Source: Burkholderia sp. 4M9327F10
GTDB lineage: Bacteria > Pseudomonadota > Gammaproteobacteria > Burkholderiales > Burkholderiaceae
Reading direction: 5' to 3'
NCBI RefSeq assembly: GCF_005503145.1
Contig: NZ_SCNV01000008.1
Location: 1-64,000, forward strand
DNA length: 64,000 nt
Part shown: in pieces, positions 1-8,513 of the stretch
How the letters are laid out: every line of letters starts with the position of its first letter
Numbering within the stretch: position 1 is the first letter of the stretch
Translations under genes and position numbers: made by a program
Notes under the pieces: generated by a model
What the model saw: only the letters and a program-made list of their open reading frames with translations
Told to the model about the DNA's origin: nothing
Databases searched by the model: none

Positions 1-286
1 CCGGATCGATAGCGAGAAGAAACATATCGGGGGTCCCGCTGCTCTGGCGATTTCGTGACGCTGGAACAAAAGCGGACAATCGAGGCAGAGACTGGTGTGG
101 CCGATGAGGGTCGTCTACGGAAATTCACCGTTCGGTGTCCCAGACCATTTGATGCCACTCGCCAATAGCCGCCAAACATTTGCGCGTTCAACGGCTGCTG
201 AAGATGAAGTCGAGCATTCTCGATACGGCGAAATCATAAGCAGCCCTATACATGGACTCTTTTCGCTCAACCATCACCGCTCGCCT
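1..286. other. Left edge, no gene recognised
   Basis: Only short open frames without a convincing ribosome-binding site or recognisable protein are visible here. The stretch belongs to the genomic island whose right end is at about 4.42 kb. It could hold the 3' end of a gene that starts left of the window, but I see no domain to support that. Confidence 0.3.
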
Positions 287-748
287 TCACTTTCTGGCAG
301 TCAGCAAGCGGAGGCATGAAGGGCAGGAAAGCCGTTCCTTTCGATACGATCGTAAAAGAAGTGATCTGACGCTACTAATAGCGACTCCGAGGAAGATGCA
401 CGGCCATCCGGTGTCGATAGCACCAGCGGCGAACGCTGCGGCAAAGAAAACGACGACGAGTGGTATCCACGTCCAGTAGGAAAGAAACCAGGGAACTTTC
501 CGGGAGGTGATCGCGCCCATCAATCCGCTGTACCCACATTCGAGACAGGTCATGTTTGAGTGTCGCTCGAATTTCTTCAGTTCGGCTCGGATAGCTGGTG
601 ACAAAGGCCCATGCGTGTTGGACAAGCCGTCCGCCGCGCTTTGCGTTGCCTGGGTTTGATCTTCTGCGGCGAGTTCGATTCCGCAACCGCTACAGAATTT
701 TGAACGCGCAGCAATTGCGCACCCACATGAACTACAGAACATCTGCAC
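287..748 (-). CDS. Zinc-ribbon membrane protein, function unknown
   Basis: A 153-residue protein that I do not recognise as a named family. It opens with a classic zinc ribbon: paired CSSC and CSGC motifs in the first 25 residues. A second cysteine set (CLEC near residue 69 and CPSC near residue 143) flanks one or two hydrophobic segments at about residues 85-130. This suggests a small inner-membrane protein with cytosolic metal-binding ends. It is the most distal of five minus-strand genes in the island next to the recombinase. Role unknown; zinc binding is inferred from the CxxC pairs. Confidence 0.6.
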   Translation of the reverse strand: MQMFCSSCGCAIAARSKFCSGCGIELAAEDQTQATQSAADGLSNTHGPLSPAIRAELKKFERHSNMTCLECGYSGLMGAITSRKVPWFLSYWTWIPLVVVFFAAAFAAGAIDTGWPCIFLGVAISSVRSLLLRSYRKERLSCPSCLRLLTARK

Positions 749-821
749 TCCCCGATCTATTGTTTTCGACTTTCGGCATTAGCCCGGTCCAACGTAACGC
801 AAGCGACGCGCCGGTCGCGGG

Positions 822-1037
822 CTATGGATCGATGCCGAGACTTCGGAGCATGTCGTCCAACGTCATCGCCTTCGACCATGAACCATGCTTTGCGGCCAAA
901 ATCGCCAGCACGGTTTTGTCGGAAAAATCCGTATCGTTCGTACCCCACATGCTATCGAGCAGCGCCCGATAGTGAGTGCGCCTTCTGTCGGCAAGCCGCT
1001 TGATCCGCGCCTCAACTCCCAACGTTACCCCCTTCAT
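822..1037 (-). CDS. Hypothetical protein, 71 aa
   Basis: A small, charged, probably helical protein that I cannot assign to a family. The N-terminal third is rich in Arg and Lys, followed by a helical C-terminal half ending in a leucine-rich segment. I chose the ATG at 1037 because AGAGG lies about five bases upstream and this start avoids the gene before it. An alternative ATG at 1100 would overlap the end of the neighbouring secreted-protein gene by about 20 bases. No signal peptide or membrane segment is visible. It lies in a minus-strand run of island genes; function unknown. Confidence 0.4.
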   Translation of the reverse strand: MKGVTLGVEARIKRLADRRRTHYRALLDSMWGTNDTDFSDKTVLAILAAKHGSWSKAMTLDDMLRSLGIDP

Positions 1038-1078
1038 CCAGCCTCTGCATGCACACTGCAATTTTTTCTGCGGGCTGT

Positions 1079-1471
1079 TTATCTTGAATTCCCAAGGCAT
1101 TGTTTTTTTGCTTGCCTGACGTTTCCGAGAGCCACGTACACAGAGCTCTCGATCCATTTATCCGAGGCCTCCAGTTCCCCAGCGAGCATTCGCTGTCGAG
1201 TTTCGGGATCTTGCAGAGTGCCGTAGGTTTGCACCGCTTGGTCTTGATGTTGTCGGATTTGCCGCAAAGCTGCCCGCACTGAACCGAGTGAGTAGGCCGC
1301 GAACTGTTTCGCTTCCCTGCAAGTCTCGTTATTGACCGGTGGAAAGGTCGCCCATTCCTGATCCAATTGACGTATTTCGTCGACCTCGCGCTGGCTAAAT
1401 GTCTGGGCTTGACTCGATCCGCCGAGAAGCATAAGGACTACCCCGGATACCAGCATCGTGTTGATTTTCAT
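1079..1471 (-). CDS. Hypothetical periplasmic protein
   Basis: A 130-residue protein with a clear Sec signal peptide: a Lys near the start, a hydrophobic core over residues 5-17 and a probable cleavage site after SSQA near residue 22. The mature part is helical and Gln/Arg/Glu-rich, with two cysteines far apart (one in NETCRE, one near the C-terminus) that could pair in the periplasm. I do not recognise a domain. It lies between two other island genes on the same strand. Confidence that it is a gene rests on the signal peptide and length, not on homology. Confidence 0.5.
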   Translation of the reverse strand: MKINTMLVSGVVLMLLGGSSQAQTFSQREVDEIRQLDQEWATFPPVNNETCREAKQFAAYSLGSVRAALRQIRQHQDQAVQTYGTLQDPETRQRMLAGELEASDKWIESSVYVALGNVRQAKKQCLGNSR

Positions 1472-1568
1472 TTTGGCTTTTTTTGCGTTGCGTTTGGTCT
1501 ATCGCTGAATTCAATATCAGCAAGATATCCTTGCCGACGATCTGTGTGAGGTCGAACAGTCCTTCCCG

Positions 1569-2096
1569 TCAGTGCCAGGATTCACCCGGCAACCGGTCAA
1601 ACCAACCGCCGACCATCCCGTCCTGCGTCACATCCCGCACGCAATGAACAACGGGCTGTTTGACGGCTACCGGTTTCGGACTGCCGTCGTCTCCTTCCAG
1701 AACTTTCTCAATAATGATGTCGCCGGTCGGGTCATCCTGTTCGTACAGAAATACTTGTACTTGACGCAGTTGAATCAGTCGAGCAGGTTTCCGGTCGATG
1801 ACAATTTTGCTTTGCACGTGCAGGAAGAGACCATGCGCCTGCCCGTTATCTTGAATATCCCATTTACCCATCGTCGGCTCAGTGATCTCCGGTTTGCCAT
1901 CAGAACCCGTTGAGACGGGCGACGTGAAGAATCGATGATCTGCGTTAATTGCCAATAGCTGGTAGCTGTTCCCCTTCACTCCACAGTCATAGGCGATGCT
2001 TCGAGTGGTGGTCGCGGCGTGGGCGGTGGCGGTGGCGAACGCAATCGAACCCAAGATCTGTAAGAGAAGCGTTTTCCGAAATATTTGACTTTTCAT
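1569..2096 (-). CDS. Hypothetical secreted protein
   Basis: A 175-residue protein with a Sec signal peptide (Lys/Arg at the start, hydrophobic stretch to about residue 24, cleavage expected after the AHA motif near residue 27). The mature region has alternating hydrophobic residues typical of beta structure and two cysteines (in YDCG and VHCV) that may form a disulfide. I recognise no family. With the downstream gene ending at 1079 it makes two adjacent exported proteins in the island cargo, so an envelope role is possible but unproven. No good ribosome-binding site is seen before the ATG. Confidence 0.5.
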   Translation of the reverse strand: MKSQIFRKTLLLQILGSIAFATATAHAATTTRSIAYDCGVKGNSYQLLAINADHRFFTSPVSTGSDGKPEITEPTMGKWDIQDNGQAHGLFLHVQSKIVIDRKPARLIQLRQVQVFLYEQDDPTGDIIIEKVLEGDDGSPKPVAVKQPVVHCVRDVTQDGMVGGWFDRLPGESWH

Positions 2097-2210
2097 TGAA
2101 AGCTAATTTGAAGATTGGAGAGTGCACGGGCCGCCGCCGAGTCGCGCCAGCAGCCCACGACGCGTCCTGATCAATTTTCGACAAGCCGACAAGCCGAAGG
2201 GATTGTCGGG

Positions 2211-2363
2211 CTACCCGATGACCTTCGGCGTACCCGATACCATCCATCCCGGATGCTGGGCTACGGCTTTGCTCATCGCGCCAGCCTCCGTGTTGGCTTG
2301 GACTGTGACGGTCTTTACTTCCGACGATTTGGTAGTGCGCAGCGTGACGACGTAAACGTTCAT
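2211..2363 (-). CDS. Hypothetical small protein, 50 aa
   Basis: A 50-residue protein starting at an ATG that has GAGGA six bases upstream, the best ribosome-binding site in this part of the window. The open frame extends 29 codons further upstream, but that extension has no ribosome-binding site. The sequence alternates beta-like and helical stretches: a Thr/Val-rich start, then an AGAMSKAVAQHPGW segment. It is the first of the minus-strand run in the island and is divergent from the recombinase gene. No function can be assigned. Confidence 0.5.
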   Translation of the reverse strand: MNVYVVTLRTTKSSEVKTVTVQANTEAGAMSKAVAQHPGWMVSGTPKVIG

Positions 2364-2482
2364 GGAATTCCTCGTTGTTGATCGGGCAGCTTTGCCAGCG
2401 TCATACCGGCTCGGCACAAGGTGGTTCGCACTTGCTGGTAGTCCAAACATGACTATAGTCGGCTACAATACTTCCCTACCTG

Positions 2483-4312
2483 ATGACCGACACGTATATG
2501 ACGAAGCCAACGGCCTACTCGTACATCCGCTTCTCGACACCCGAGCAACGCAAGGGCCACTCTTTTCAACGCCAATACGAGTTGACCCAAAAATATGCGA
2601 AAGAGCATGGCCTTGAACTCAACGAGAAGCTGACATTTAATGATTTTGGAGTTTCAGCCTATGACAAGTCCAACCTTGATATAGATCGCGGGTTAGGGAG
2701 CTTTATCGCAGCAGTGAATCAAGGAATTATCGCTCGCGGCTCGTATCTTCTGGTCGAGTCTTTGGATCGGATTACGCGCGCAAGCATTCTCGACGCACTG
2801 ACTTTGTTCCTCAGTTTGCTGAAAGCTGGAATTACCATTGTCACGATGTGCGACGGAACAACGTACAACGAAAAGGATGCAAACGACAAGCCCTTTCAGT
2901 TGATCATCTCAATCACGATATTGACCCGCGGCCACGAAGAAAGCCTGATTAAAAGCCAGCGACTAAAATCGAAATGGGAATACAAGAGAAACAATATAGA
3001 CAACAAAAAACTTACAGGGATTTGCCCAGCGTGGCTTCGCCTGAACAAAGAAGAAAATAAGTATGAAATCGTAGAGGAAAAGGCCACGATAGTCAGAAGA
3101 ATTATTGCGCTTACTCTCTCAGGGATTGGGCGAAGAAAAATTACCCAAACACTGAACGAGGAAGGAATACCTTCAATCGTAATTAAAAGCAAAAGCAGAA
3201 CATGGTTTGATTCTTATATTGTAAAAATCATAAACAACCGCGCCCTGATTGGTGAATTTCAGGCGCACAGCAAAATTGACAAAAAATCCGTTCCGGTTGG
3301 CGAACCTGTCAAGGACTATTTCCCCCGACTTATTTCCGACGAGGAATTTTCTCTGGTTCAAGCGACACTGGAGGCAAGAGGCAGACAGCTTGGGGGACGT
3401 AGAGGGGCCAGCTTCGCGAACATCTTCACCCATCTGCTCTTCTGTGGCTATTGCGGAAGCCGTATGACTTATGTCACCAAGGGCATGAGTAGAGATAGAA
3501 CTAGTCCGTGGAAATATGTGCGTTGCAGTGCGGCAGCACGCAGTACAGGATGTAAAAAGAAAATCACGTGGAATTACGACGACCTGGAAGAATTTGTACT
3601 CAAATTCGTGCGCGGCGTCGATTTTCGTCAATTTGCTCACGAACTAAATGGGCAACAATCCATACTGGAAAGCTGCCGGGCGAATGTCGAAAAAAGCAAG
3701 ACATCGATAAAAATAACTGAAGAGCAGATTGATCGCCTCATCAAAGCCATAGAGGATGAGGAAACGCCGCCGAAATCAGTCATGAGCAGAATTTCGGACC
3801 TTGAAAATTCGCTGGAAATGGAAAAGAGACTGATGTCGATCAATGAAAAGAAAGCGATGGCCTTGGAGGTCTATTCCAGAAACATCGATTCTCAATCGAA
3901 TGGCATGCCGGAATTGATGGAGTCCATGCGCGCAGCGACTGGTGAAGAACTTTTTAAAATACGCGCCAGAATCAACGAGCAGATTCGACGAGTAGTTGGC
4001 GAAATTGTCCTGTTTCCGGGAGGAGTCCCTGAAAGTCCGGAAGAAATTGAGGAAAAACGAAGGGACCTTATCGCGTCCGGATACTCTGAAGCCGATGTAG
4101 ACGCACAGCTTCAGATTTCAACCTACTCGGATTTTGATCGAGAAAAGCGAATGCTCGTCATCAGAAATAAAGCCGGATTTTCTCAGCCGCTAATTCCGGG
4201 GAACAAAATCCCGGATATCGCCAGTCACAGGAACTTGAAATTCAGCATTGTCATGAAAAATTCACGGTTGAAAGCGCTTCAGGGGGGCGGTGATGAAAGC
4301 TCGACCGCTTGA
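2483..4312 (+). CDS. Large serine recombinase (island integrase)
   Basis: A 609-residue site-specific recombinase of the large serine family, expected to integrate and excise the island. The N-terminal resolvase domain carries the catalytic serine (Ser18 in the R-x-S motif of YIRFSTPEQ) and the conserved LDRITR motif at 94-99. A recombinase domain follows, then a zinc beta-ribbon (FCGYCGS with a later RCS...GC pair, around residues 310-355) and a long charged coiled-coil region, as in attP/attB-type integrases. The gene is visibly AT-richer than its surroundings, with many AAA/GAA/ATA codons, which supports transfer. It stops about 120 bases before the comM remnant, the usual position for an integrase at an island edge. 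The start may instead be the ATG five codons downstream. Confidence 0.93.
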   Translation: MTDTYMTKPTAYSYIRFSTPEQRKGHSFQRQYELTQKYAKEHGLELNEKLTFNDFGVSAYDKSNLDIDRGLGSFIAAVNQGIIARGSYLLVESLDRITRASILDALTLFLSLLKAGITIVTMCDGTTYNEKDANDKPFQLIISITILTRGHEESLIKSQRLKSKWEYKRNNIDNKKLTGICPAWLRLNKEENKYEIVEEKATIVRRIIALTLSGIGRRKITQTLNEEGIPSIVIKSKSRTWFDSYIVKIINNRALIGEFQAHSKIDKKSVPVGEPVKDYFPRLISDEEFSLVQATLEARGRQLGGRRGASFANIFTHLLFCGYCGSRMTYVTKGMSRDRTSPWKYVRCSAAARSTGCKKKITWNYDDLEEFVLKFVRGVDFRQFAHELNGQQSILESCRANVEKSKTSIKITEEQIDRLIKAIEDEETPPKSVMSRISDLENSLEMEKRLMSINEKKAMALEVYSRNIDSQSNGMPELMESMRAATGEELFKIRARINEQIRRVVGEIVLFPGGVPESPEEIEEKRRDLIASGYSEADVDAQLQISTYSDFDREKRMLVIRNKAGFSQPLIPGNKIPDIASHRNLKFSIVMKNSRLKALQGGGDESSTA

Positions 4313-4370
4313 GATTACTTTAAAGCATGTGGCACACTACCATCCTACCGGGCATCATTCAATTGTCATG

Positions 4371-4427
4371 TTCGGTCACATTACATCCAGCCAAGTGTAG
4401 ACCGACGTGGATTTTATGTGACCGAAT
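4371..4427. repeat. Inverted repeat at island right boundary (candidate att site)
   Basis: TTCGGTCACAT at 4371-4381 is the exact reverse complement of ATGTGACCGAA at 4416-4426. The two 11-base arms are separated by 34 bases and lie between the recombinase gene and the comM remnant. The right arm runs straight into recognisable comM sequence (ATCCTGATG). Serine integrases bind att sites of roughly 50 bp with inverted half-sites, so this may contain the recombined right attachment site. The exact crossover cannot be placed without the empty site. Confidence 0.45.
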
Positions 4428-5297
4428 ATCCTGATGGTCGGGCCGCCCGGCGCCGGCAAGTCGATGCTGGCCGCGCGCCTGCCCAGCCTGCTGCCGCCTA
4501 TGACCGACGACGAAGCGCTCACCTCCGCAGCGCTGCTGTCGGCCAGCATGTCGGGCTTCTCGCCGGCGCAATGGCGGCAGCGGCCGTTCCGCGCGCCGCA
4601 TCATTCGTCGAGCGCGGCGGCGCTGGTGGGCGGGCGCAATCCACCGCAGCCAGGCGAAATCACGCTTGCGCACCTGGGGGTGCTCTTTCTCGATGAAATT
4701 CCTGAATTCGATCGTCATGTACTGGAGACCCTGCGCGAACCGCTGGAAGCCGGCCGGATCACGATTTCCCGAGCTGCCCTGCAGGCGGATTTCCCGGCGG
4801 CCTGCCAGTTGATCGCGGCAATGAACCCCTGCCCGTGCGGCTGGCGCGGCGATCCGAACGGGCGCTGCCGCTGCACGCCGGAAGTCGCCGGGCGCTATCT
4901 GCGCAAGCTGTCAGGACCGCTGCTGGACCGTATCGATATCCAGATCGAGATCCCCGCACTCACCTCGGCCGAACTCGCCGCGCGCGCTAACGCCGCCGGC
5001 GAACCAAGCGCAGCCATCGCCGTGCGGGTCAGCGCGGCGCGGGCCCGGCAACTGGCGAGGCAGGGCAAAACCAATCGTGAGCTGAGCGGACGTGAGGTCG
5101 ATGAGGTGTGCCGGCCCGACGCCGCCGGCGAAGCGCTGCTGCGCGAAGCGGGCGATCGCTTCGGCTGGTCGGCGCGCGCCTACTACCGGGTGCTCAAGGT
5201 TGCCCGGACGATTGCCGACCTGGCGGGCACCCAGGTGCCAAGCGGCAGCCAGATCGCCGAAGCGGTTCAATACCGGCGCGCGTTCGCGGTTGGATAA
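4425..5297 (+). pseudogene. comM: comM/yifB 3' remnant, cut by island insertion
   Basis: The C-terminal part of a Mg-chelatase-like AAA+ protein (ComM, YifB). ComM is a hexameric helicase that promotes branch migration during natural transformation. Homology begins abruptly at Asn-Ile-Leu-Met followed by Walker A (GPPGAGKS). Walker B (VLFLDEIPEF), the CPCG...CRC segment and the C-terminal ChlI-like domain are intact. An in-frame TGA lies at 4419-4421, so nothing upstream encodes the missing N-terminal Lon-like domain. About 288 codons remain of a family length near 500. The first ATG (4434) could start a truncated product, but a functional ComM is unlikely. The missing half should lie at the other end of the island. 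Confidence 0.88.
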
Positions 5298-5627
5298 AGC
5301 AAAAAAATAGCTGTCAAGACTTGACTTATGCACACAACAGCATTCCTGACAAATTTATGGCTAATTGAAAGGCGGGTTCGAGGTGTTTCGTAGAGATCCT
5401 TGATTTTATTGATCTTTTTTATTTCCCCCGAGACGGAGAAAAGCGACCGGAGGCCCACCGGACGGGCATTTGCGGCGTTCCGCACAAGGTTCTCCACAAA
5501 GTTATCCACAGGCGCTGTGAGCAACGGAAAAATCCCCATAAAATCCGGCTATTAGCGCGATAACCTGCGAAGGAACTTTCACTGAGAGCAGTGATCTACG
5601 TCACCCCGCTCATGCGATCGCAACACC
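5298..5627. promoter_or_regulatory. Spacer with DnaA-box-like 9-mers and AT-rich segment
   Basis: This 330-base gap holds TTATGCACA at 5326-5334 and TTATCCACA at 5502-5510, both exact matches to the DnaA box consensus TTATNCACA. A one-mismatch copy, TTCTCCACA, lies at 5490-5498. All are on the plus strand. Between them is an AT-rich tract around 5400-5430 that includes GATCTTTTTTATT, close to the E. coli origin 13-mer consensus. The neighbouring genes are not those usually beside oriC, so a DnaA-titrating or regulatory site, or chance, is more likely than a main origin. Confidence 0.4.
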
Positions 5628-6290
5628 TCAATAAAGCTGGAAAGACCGGAAAAACTGATCCACCTGCTCCTGGGGCAGCGGCTGGCTGGCAATGATCGCC
5701 GCCTGGTAGACATGCCGGCCGTGAGCCACGAGCCGTGCGTAAACCGTGCGGTTTTCCTGTTCTTCACCGGCCTTGCCGTTCAGCGTCATTTCGAGGCCGG
5801 GCACCTCGCCGCCCGCTGCGAGCGGAATCTGTACCGCGTGCGCATCGGGCGCGACGTTGACATTGCGGGCGAGTCCGTCGCGCAGGAAGTCCAGCGCTGT
5901 GCGCTGCGTTTGCGGGTCGTCGGAAGGCAGCATCACGGTGCCGACAGCGAACACCGCCTTGCCGGCCTCGGCGGTTTGCATCGCCATTTGCATCGAGGCG
6001 CTGCCAATCTGGATCTGGCGGGCATCATTGCTCGGCTTGGCCGGCAGGTCGACGGTGTAGCCGTTGTCGCTGTTCATGACCGTGCGCCAGTCGTAGGTCG
6101 GCGAACAGGCGGCCAGCAGGCCGCCTAAAGCCATGACGCAGACGCCCATGCCGAGCACGGCGCGCGCCGTCGCCAGCCCGGAAGACAGACAGCGCAAGCC
6201 GCCAGCACGGACTACGGCAAAACTGGCAAGAAAATTCGCAGGAAAGCGCGGGGACAAAAGACGAACAGCGGCAAATACGGGTCGGAGCAT
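5628..6290 (-). CDS. Putative lipoprotein, function unknown
   Basis: A probable outer- or inner-membrane lipoprotein. The lipobox LLAAC precedes a mature region of about 160 residues with no transmembrane segment and mixed alpha/beta content. The start is uncertain. The ATG at 6290 gives a long leader; a TTG near 6197 would give a normal 30-residue lipoprotein signal; the ATG at 6149 leaves a signal with no basic residue. The protein is divergent from the TlpA-like gene, and the two share the upstream region. The mature sequence fits a small periplasmic protein, but I do not recognise a named family. Confidence 0.6.
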   Translation of the reverse strand: MLRPVFAAVRLLSPRFPANFLASFAVVRAGGLRCLSSGLATARAVLGMGVCVMALGGLLAACSPTYDWRTVMNSDNGYTVDLPAKPSNDARQIQIGSASMQMAMQTAEAGKAVFAVGTVMLPSDDPQTQRTALDFLRDGLARNVNVAPDAHAVQIPLAAGGEVPGLEMTLNGKAGEEQENRTVYARLVAHGRHVYQAAIIASQPLPQEQVDQFFRSFQLY

Positions 6291-6450
6291 GAGGACGAAG
6301 CCGGCAAAAGGCGAGCCATAAAACCCCATTATCCGCCGATCGCCCAGGCACGGACAGCGCACCGGCCACATCCTGCCTCTGCGCAGGATTGCGGCTACAA
6401 TACTGACGCAACGTTGCGCGCGTGCTGCGCGAAATTTCGAGGTCCCGTTC

Positions 6451-6984
6451 ATGAGCCCTACCCCGTCTACCCCCGTATCGAAGCGCGCCAGCCCGGTCCG
6501 CTACATTGCGATGGCGGTTGTCGCCGGTGCAATCGCGATTGCCGGTTATTTCGCCTTCAACGGCCAGCAGCACGTTCCGGACGCCACTTTCACGCTGCTG
6601 TCGGGCCAGAAAGTCTCCACGGCCGATCTGAAGGGCAAGGTCTACCTTGTCAACTTCTGGGCAACCAACTGCGACACCTGCATGAAGGAAATGCCGCAGA
6701 TGGTCGACACGTATAACCGCTTCAAGGGCAAGGGTCTGGAATTCGTCGCGGTCGCGATGAATTACGACGCGCCCATGTACGTGACCAACTACAGCGAGAC
6801 GCGCCGCCTGCCGTTCAAGGTAGCCATGGATGACGGCTCGGCTGCCAAGCAGTTCGGCAACGTGCAGTTGACGCCGACCACCTTTGTGGTCGACAAGGAC
6901 GGCAAGATTCTCAAGCGCTATGTGGGTGAGCCTCAGTTCGCCGAGCTCGACCAGTTGCTGGAAAAGGCGCTGAACGCCGCTTGA
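6451..6984 (+). CDS. TlpA/ResA-like thiol-disulfide oxidoreductase
   Basis: A membrane-anchored periplasmic thioredoxin of 177 residues. Residues 12-32 form one N-terminal membrane segment. The thioredoxin fold follows, with NFWATNCDTCMKEMP giving the redox pair Cys74-Cys77, and a later cis-Pro region (LTPTTFVVDKDG). TlpA/ResA proteins reduce cysteines of apocytochrome c or copper sites. The CxxC spacer here is Asp-Thr rather than the more common Glu-Pro or Gly-Pro, so the exact partner cannot be called. It is followed by a strong terminator shared with the convergent dctD gene. Confidence 0.88.
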   Translation: MSPTPSTPVSKRASPVRYIAMAVVAGAIAIAGYFAFNGQQHVPDATFTLLSGQKVSTADLKGKVYLVNFWATNCDTCMKEMPQMVDTYNRFKGKGLEFVAVAMNYDAPMYVTNYSETRRLPFKVAMDDGSAAKQFGNVQLTPTTFVVDKDGKILKRYVGEPQFAELDQLLEKALNAA

Positions 6985-7008
6985 AGTCATGCGGGGCACC
7001 AGATAAAA

Positions 7009-7049
7009 ACGCGCCGGTAGCGGGCTTGTCCGCTACCGGCGCGTTGCTT
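7009..7049. terminator. Intrinsic terminator between tlpA-like gene and dctD
   Basis: A perfect 15-base stem (7009-7023 with 7030-7044), GC-rich, with a six-base loop, is followed by a TTTT-containing tail on the plus strand and preceded by AAAA. It lies between two convergent genes, so it may act in both directions. Confidence 0.85.
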
Positions 7050-7112
7050 TTGGCCTTTGGCTTTTGACGCTTGCCGATCACAGGCCCGCAGACCTCTGGG
7101 CCCCGGCGGCGA

Positions 7113-8465
7113 TCAACGCTCTCCCTCCCCCTTCACCGCGATCCCATAGCGCTTGATCTTCTCGTAAAGCGTCGCCTTGCCCAGTTGCAGGCGGTCCGCC
7201 GCCACCGCCACCGCTCCGCCCGTCTGCTCCAGCGCCTGGGCAATCACCGCCCGTTCGAATTGCTCGACGCGCTCCTTGAGCGACTGCGCGTCCTGCGCCT
7301 CATCGACCGAAGCCGCCATCGGGTCTTCTGCCACGCCGAGCACCAGGCGGTCGGCGGCATTGCGCAGTTCCCGCACGTTGCCCGGCCAGTCGCGCTGCAT
7401 CAGGCCGGCGCGCTGACGGTCGGTCAGCATTGGCGCGGGACGCTGGTAACGCACCGCCGCGTCGAGCAGGAAATGCTCGAAGAGCGGCACGATGTCTTCG
7501 CGCCGCTCCGCGAGCGGCGGCAGCGCGATCGTCACCACATTCAGCCGGTACAGCAGGTCGCGCCGGAAGGTGCCGGCCGCGACATGCTCGCTCATGTCGC
7601 CCTTGGCGGCCGCCACGACGCGGCAATTCACGCGGATCGGCTGGTTCGAGCCGAGGCGTTCCAGCACGCCGTCCTGCAGCACCCGCAGCAACTTGACCTG
7701 CAGCCCGAGCGGCATGCTCTCGATTTCATCGAGAAACAACGTGCCGCCCGACGCGTGCTCAAGCTTGCCGATGCGCCGCTTCGCCGCGCCGGTGAACGCG
7801 CCCGGCTCGTAGCCGAACATCTCCGACTCGAACATCGGTTCAGGCAACGCGCCGCAATTGACCGCGATAAACGGCTTGTCACGCCGTGGCGACAGCTCGT
7901 GCAGGCTGCGTGCAATCAGTTCCTTGCCTGCACCGGTATCGCCGTTGATCAGCACCGACGCATCGGTGGGCGCGACATTCGCTATCAGCCGCCGCACCTG
8001 TTCGATCACCGGACTGCGGCCGATGATGCGCGGCGCCACCGCGTTCTGCCCCGCCAGTTCGCGGCGCAGCGCGTGATTCTCGAGCACCAGCGTGCGGCGC
8101 TCGAGCGCGCGCCGCACCGTTTCGATCAGGCGCTCCGACGCAAACGGCTTCTCGATGAAGTCGTACGCGCCGTCGCGCATCGCCTGGACCGCCATCGAAA
8201 TATCGCCATGACCGGTGACGAGAATCACCGGCACATCGGGTGCACGCTCGTGGCATTGCGCGAGCAGATCGAGGCCGCTCGCGCCCGGCAAGCGGATGTC
8301 GCTGACAATCACGCCCGCAAACTCCGCGCTGATCGCGCGCGACGCCGCTTCCACCGACGCATAGCCGGTGACATCGAACCCGGCGAGCTGCAGGCTTTGC
8401 ACGCTTGCGCGACGCACCAGTTCGTCGTCCTCGATATACAGCACCGGCAAACTATTGTTGACCAT
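7113..8465 (-). CDS. dctD: C4-dicarboxylate response regulator DctD (sigma-54 activator)
   Basis: An NtrC-family response regulator that turns on sigma-54 promoters, here probably dctA. It has a receiver domain with phospho-acceptor Asp56 (VSDIRLPG) and a Lys in the EKPF motif, an AAA+ domain with Walker A (GDTGAGKE), the sigma-54 contact loop GAFTGA and an LFLDEIE Walker B, and a C-terminal Fis-type helix-turn-helix. It lies directly downstream of dctB on the same strand and probably forms an operon with it. I chose the ATG at 8465; a GTG four codons upstream is also possible. The assignment to DctD rather than another NtrC relative rests on the dctB and dctA neighbours. Confidence 0.92.
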   Translation of the reverse strand: MVNNSLPVLYIEDDELVRRASVQSLQLAGFDVTGYASVEAASRAISAEFAGVIVSDIRLPGASGLDLLAQCHERAPDVPVILVTGHGDISMAVQAMRDGAYDFIEKPFASERLIETVRRALERRTLVLENHALRRELAGQNAVAPRIIGRSPVIEQVRRLIANVAPTDASVLINGDTGAGKELIARSLHELSPRRDKPFIAVNCGALPEPMFESEMFGYEPGAFTGAAKRRIGKLEHASGGTLFLDEIESMPLGLQVKLLRVLQDGVLERLGSNQPIRVNCRVVAAAKGDMSEHVAAGTFRRDLLYRLNVVTIALPPLAERREDIVPLFEHFLLDAAVRYQRPAPMLTDRQRAGLMQRDWPGNVRELRNAADRLVLGVAEDPMAASVDEAQDAQSLKERVEQFERAVIAQALEQTGGAVAVAADRLQLGKATLYEKIKRYGIAVKGEGER

Positions 8466-8513
8466 TGTCTTTAACACCTTAAAGCGCCCGAGCGCATCTG
8501 GAGCCGCCTGAAT

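Noticed and set aside
1..4430. Complete prophage
   Set aside because: No capsid, tail, terminase or replication genes are visible; only an integrase and small cargo genes, so island edge is the safer call.
5298..5627. Main chromosomal origin of replication
   Set aside because: Only two exact DnaA boxes, and the flanking genes (comM, lipoprotein) are not dnaA, dnaN, rpmH or parAB; kept as a weaker candidate site.
7071..8474. Open frame of 467 codons on the plus strand, antisense to dctD
   Set aside because: It mirrors a GC-rich real gene; composition (His, Arg, Gln-rich) is the usual antisense shadow and no domain is visible.
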